This document shows, one piece after another, positions 61,619 to 64,000 of a stretch of DNA of 64,000 nt; within the stretch, counting starts at the first letter, position 1, and each line of letters begins with the position of its first letter. Under the pieces are notes generated by a model, which made no database searches, had not been told where the DNA came from, and saw nothing but the letters and a program-made list of their open reading frames with translations. The translations under genes and the position numbers were made by a program. Origin of the DNA: Crystallibacter permensis (GTDB lineage Bacteria; Actinomycetota; Actinomycetes; Actinomycetales; Micrococcaceae); contig NZ_JAODLR010000002.1 in assembly GCF_025960875.1 (NCBI RefSeq), forward strand, positions 310,001 through 374,000, written 5' to 3'.

Positions 61619-61915
61619 TCACCACGCCACGGTCGTATTCTCAACGATCTCGACAATTCGAGTTTCAGGCGTTCCCACCAGCGCCGGGGCAGCCGGAACA
61701 GACTTCCATACCTCTTCCTCAAGCCTGGCCAGAAACACGACGGCGCCTTCCTGAGTCTCGAAGTCCAGCTCAATCATGACGGAGTTGTCGCCCACGGGAC
61801 GGTAAATCCTGAAGGCACGAACGCCGGACCCTGCCCGGTCGAGCGGGTCAGTATCGAAGGCCCGCCGCCACATCGAAAAGTCCCGCACCTGATGCTCTAT
61901 CTGCAAGGTGTACAT
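61619..61915 (-). CDS. Small ABM-like (dimeric alpha/beta barrel) protein
   Basis: A 98-aa protein. LQIEHQVRDFSMWRRAFDTD, then GVRAFRIYRPVGDNSVMIEL and a final helix (AVVFLARLEEEVWKS) follow the pattern of dimeric alpha/beta-barrel proteins often named cyclases or antibiotic-biosynthesis monooxygenases. Many have no known reaction. It lies 41 bases before the PepSY gene, in the same direction. Size and pattern are good, function is open. Confidence 0.65.
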   Translation of the reverse strand: MYTLQIEHQVRDFSMWRRAFDTDPLDRAGSGVRAFRIYRPVGDNSVMIELDFETQEGAVVFLARLEEEVWKSVPAAPALVGTPETRIVEIVENTTVAW

Positions 61916-61956
61916 GAGCTATTTCCTACTCGTTCCATAGGCGTCCACCGGGTGGG

Positions 61957-62592
61957 TCAGCGGATCTGCTCCCCGCTGACGGCATCGATGACCACTTCCG
62001 TAAGTCCACCGCCCTCAGCACGGATTTCCACTTCCCACACCGGTTTGTCGCCCTCGTCCTCCAGCGACGCTTCCTCAAGGTCGCCGGCGGCGGCCCGTTG
62101 CGCGGTCTCGATCGCCTCGGTCAGGGAAACCGTCGCAGATTCGACAGCGAGCCGGTCTTCCTCGTCTGCGGGGCCTTTATCCCGTTGATCCAGTACCTCG
62201 CTGCCGTCCGCCAGCACCAACACCTCATGCTCGGTGCCACCGCTGATGAGCTCGACTTCCCAGCCCTGCCGATCGTCGCTGTAGTCGACATCCACTGCGG
62301 CGCTGCCCGGCACGGCCGTTACCGCAGTTTCGACGGCGGCGCGACCGTTGGAATCTCCGGTTGGCGGAGTGCCGGTCGCTGCCCCGGCTCCCGGACTCGC
62401 TTGCCCGGGAGACGCACTCTCCGCGCCCGGCGAAGTAGCCGCAGGAGACGGACTCGTCGCCTCCGGAGCCACCTGGGTTTGCGTGCCTTCGCCTGTGGTC
62501 GCGGGCCCATCTTCCGCCCCATCGCACCCTGTCGCAACCAAGACCACACCAGCGGCAACCGAAAACAAAGAAAGCAACCTTATCTTTTTCAT
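61957..62592 (-). CDS. PepSY-domain lipoprotein
   Basis: A 211-aa protein from ATG 62592. A longer frame would add 26 residues before the signal peptide. The signal MKKIRLLSLFSVAAGVVLVA ends in a lipobox with its Cys at residue 23 (TGC). A Ser/Pro/Thr linker follows (about 60 residues), then two PepSY-like units (AVETAVTAVPGSAAVDVDYS, DDRQGWEVELISGG...EVLVLADGSEVL, and AIETAQRAAAGDLEEA...VWEVEI...EVVIDAVSGE). PepSY lipoproteins may inhibit proteases or sense the envelope. It is divergent from nothing and lies about 100 bases after the FNT gene, which is on the same strand. Confidence 0.85.
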   Translation of the reverse strand: MKKIRLLSLFSVAAGVVLVATGCDGAEDGPATTGEGTQTQVAPEATSPSPAATSPGAESASPGQASPGAGAATGTPPTGDSNGRAAVETAVTAVPGSAAVDVDYSDDRQGWEVELISGGTEHEVLVLADGSEVLDQRDKGPADEEDRLAVESATVSLTEAIETAQRAAAGDLEEASLEDEGDKPVWEVEIRAEGGGLTEVVIDAVSGEQIR

Positions 62593-62690
62593 GGCTTCAT
62601 TCTCCGACGTATTGTTCCCGCCGTCGAGGGGCCGAGTCGGTCGCATAATCCCACGCGGGGCATTGCGCACATAAGCCTGTTCACCGGAAC

Positions 62691-63542
62691 CTAGCCGGAA
62701 TGGTGCGCGTCCTCCGGGTTCTCAGGTGAGTCCTCGCGCCGTTCCTTCACTAGCTTGCTGGCGCTCACCAGCCGCAGCGCGGTCACCAGCACAATCCCGC
62801 CGAGCACGTTGAAAACCACCACATAGGAAAACCAGCCGAGCCACTCAAGGTAGCTGATGTCAGCACCCGCGTGGATGGCGCCGAAGATCAGCAGCGAGTC
62901 CAGGATCGAGTGGAAGAGTTGCAGCCCGTAGAGCAGGAAAGCACCGACGACGGCGGCCGCGATCTTGCCGGTGACGCTGTCCGTCCCGTGCTGCATGCGG
63001 GTCATCAACGTAATGGTGCTCCCCGCCAACACGGCAAGACATACGGTCTGCCAGTTAAACCCGGCGTCGAGAAAGTGGTTGGCTTCCTTCGTGATGGTCT
63101 CGCTCCACTGCGGGAACGCCGTCATGATCAACGCCATGAACAGCCAACCGCCCACCAGGTTGGCAATGAGGGTGCCGCCCCAGAGCTTCCCGAGCTGCGC
63201 GTAGCTTGCCTCCCGTGCGACAACGGCCGCTATGGGCACCAGGAAGCCCTCCGTGAACAGCTCGCTCTTGGCTAGCAGGAGGGCGATGAGGCCTGCGCTG
63301 AACGCCAGTCCCGCGAGAAGATGGTTCCCGGTCTCGTGGAGCACGCCGAGGTAGGCCATAATGCCAATGCCTATCTCAAACCCGCCGAACAAGCCGGTGA
63401 TGAGCACGTCCCGAAAGGAGCGGTTCAGCCGCTGCGCGCCTTCCTCAACCGTGCGGTCGAAGGATTCCTCCACCTCCTCCTCAACCGGGCCTGAATTATC
63501 GCCAAGTTCCCGCCGGCGTGCATCGCCTTCGGTGTCGCTCAT
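62691..63542 (-). CDS. Formate/nitrite transporter (FNT) family channel
   Basis: A 283-aa membrane protein with six helices. It has the FNT features GLFGGFEIGIGIMAYLGVLH, LAKSELFTEGFLVPIAAVVA and NLVGGWLFMALIMTAFP, then SILDSLLIFGAIHAGADISY. Members pass small anions such as formate or nitrite as a pentamer. The N-terminal 35 residues are acidic (EGDARRRELGDNSGPVEEEVEE), a feature of the YfdC-like subgroup. The central histidine is not clear at its usual place, so the permeant ion is uncertain. Confidence 0.85.
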   Translation of the reverse strand: MSDTEGDARRRELGDNSGPVEEEVEESFDRTVEEGAQRLNRSFRDVLITGLFGGFEIGIGIMAYLGVLHETGNHLLAGLAFSAGLIALLLAKSELFTEGFLVPIAAVVAREASYAQLGKLWGGTLIANLVGGWLFMALIMTAFPQWSETITKEANHFLDAGFNWQTVCLAVLAGSTITLMTRMQHGTDSVTGKIAAAVVGAFLLYGLQLFHSILDSLLIFGAIHAGADISYLEWLGWFSYVVVFNVLGGIVLVTALRLVSASKLVKERREDSPENPEDAHHSG

Positions 63543-63729
63543 TCGTGCCGCCTATCCGCCGGAAAGTGTGTGGTCATTCTACTGTTTCCAAGATTTACGA
63601 CGACGACGGCGCGTCTCCCCTCCTGCCGGATGCCCGCCCAGTACAGGGTTTATGGTGTTCAACCGGAAACGGAAGACCTGCTTTCGGACACGGCAGCGTC
63701 AGACACGAAGCAATGGCAGCTCCGGACAT

Positions 63730-63768
63730 GGCTGCGGGCCGGTGGGAAAACCCCACCGGCCCGCAGCC
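63730..63768 (-). terminator. Strong hairpin terminator after the agmatinase gene
   Basis: GGCTGCGGGCCGGTGGG at 63730-63746 pairs perfectly with CCCACCGGCCCGCAGCC at 63752-63768 around a 5-base loop. It lies 23 bases past the stop of the minus-strand gene. A 17-base GC-rich stem without a T run is common for actinobacterial terminators. Confidence 0.75.
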
Positions 63769-63790
63769 AGCAATCAGAACACAAGGCAGA

Positions 63791-64000
63791 TCAGACAGCA
63801 GCTGCCTGCAAGTCCTCCTCCCCTACAAACGAAGCGCCCTTGTCCCGGTTGACCATCAGCGCCAGCAGGTCGAAGACCACCGTGGCTGCGGCAAGAGTGG
63901 TGACGTCGGCATGGTCGTAAGCCGGTGCCACTTCAACCACGTCGGCGCCGACAATGTTGATGCCGTTCAGCCCGCGCAGCAGCGCCAGCAGTTCGCGTGA
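63791..64000 (-). CDS. speB: Agmatinase/arginase-family ureohydrolase, C-terminal part (partial)
   Basis: The last 69 residues run out of the right edge. GINIVGADVVEVAPAYDHAD is the C-terminal signature of agmatinases, where D and E near the end of the manganese site lie, followed by TTLAAATVVFDLLALMVNRD. The enzyme splits agmatine into putrescine and urea, or a similar guanidino substrate. The rest lies outside the window. It is separated from the FNT gene by a strong hairpin. Confidence 0.8.
   Translation of the reverse strand, partial: SRELLALLRGLNGINIVGADVVEVAPAYDHADVTTLAAATVVFDLLALMVNRDKGASFVGEEDLQAAAV

Noticed and set aside
61346-62188. Plus-strand frame of 280 codons
   Set aside because: Only its first part resembles a protein (acyl-CoA dehydrogenase remnant). 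The rest is the shadow of the ABM-like and PepSY genes.

Overview
The window is high-GC DNA with tightly packed, translationally coupled genes (many ATGA, GTGA and TTGA overlaps). Its mfd, PucR-type regulator, PASTA proteins, HipBA and DUF808 genes look actinobacterial. Overall it suggests a soil or plant-associated actinobacterium, perhaps of the Arthrobacter group of Micrococcaceae. The genus is an inference from gene content and codon use, not a measured result. No rRNA, tRNA or CRISPR array was seen.

1-12.1 kb: the distal half of an extracellular contractile injection system (eCIS, phage-tail-like) locus. In order it holds the sheath C-terminus, inner tube, a long Pro/Ala-rich protein, a LysM-type tube/baseplate adaptor, VgrG-like spike, PAAR-like tip, gp25, a baseplate-J protein fused to a BNR-type propeller, and gpI. 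Two membrane-anchored proteins follow directly, one of them with PASTA repeats. Two small membrane proteins are convergent with these, and a second PASTA paralogue closes the locus. The ATPase and tape measure would lie upstream of the window or are not recognisable.

12.2-20.4 kb: a catabolic/transport block on the minus strand (cytochrome P450, enolase-superfamily enzyme, polar amino-acid ABC transporter, COG3375-type GNAT), controlled by a divergent PucR/CdaR-type regulator. The combination suggests uptake and stereochemical conversion of an amino-acid-like compound.

20.4-37.8 kb: a lower-GC stretch with a secreted PKD-domain protein, then a long exopolysaccharide operon. It has three GT2 glycosyltransferases, two Wzx-like flippases, a polymerase-like membrane protein, a GH16 hydrolase, a hexapeptide acyltransferase, a thymidylate-kinase-like protein, an APH-fold kinase, a small methyltransferase-like protein and a convergent GT4.

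37.9-52.1 kb: mfd followed by an accessory/defence island: a MazF-type toxin and antitoxin, an orphan HicB with a decayed HicA, an operon of a 129-aa repeat protein, a patatin lipase and a giant TIR-STAND-WD40 protein, then HipBA and DUF808. A diverged 140-bp copy of the mfd 5' end lies at the far side of this island in the same orientation, which suggests a boundary left by an integration or recombination event.

52.2-61.2 kb: a compact four-gene operon that I cannot match to any described system. It has a lysozyme-like protein and a LytM-like protein that share a peptidoglycan-binding repeat, and giant proteins of 992 and 1398 aa with no Sec signal. This is the best candidate for something new. 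It is followed by scrambled acyl-CoA dehydrogenase remnants, a small ABM-like protein, a PepSY lipoprotein, a formate/nitrite-family channel and the 3' end of an agmatinase gene.
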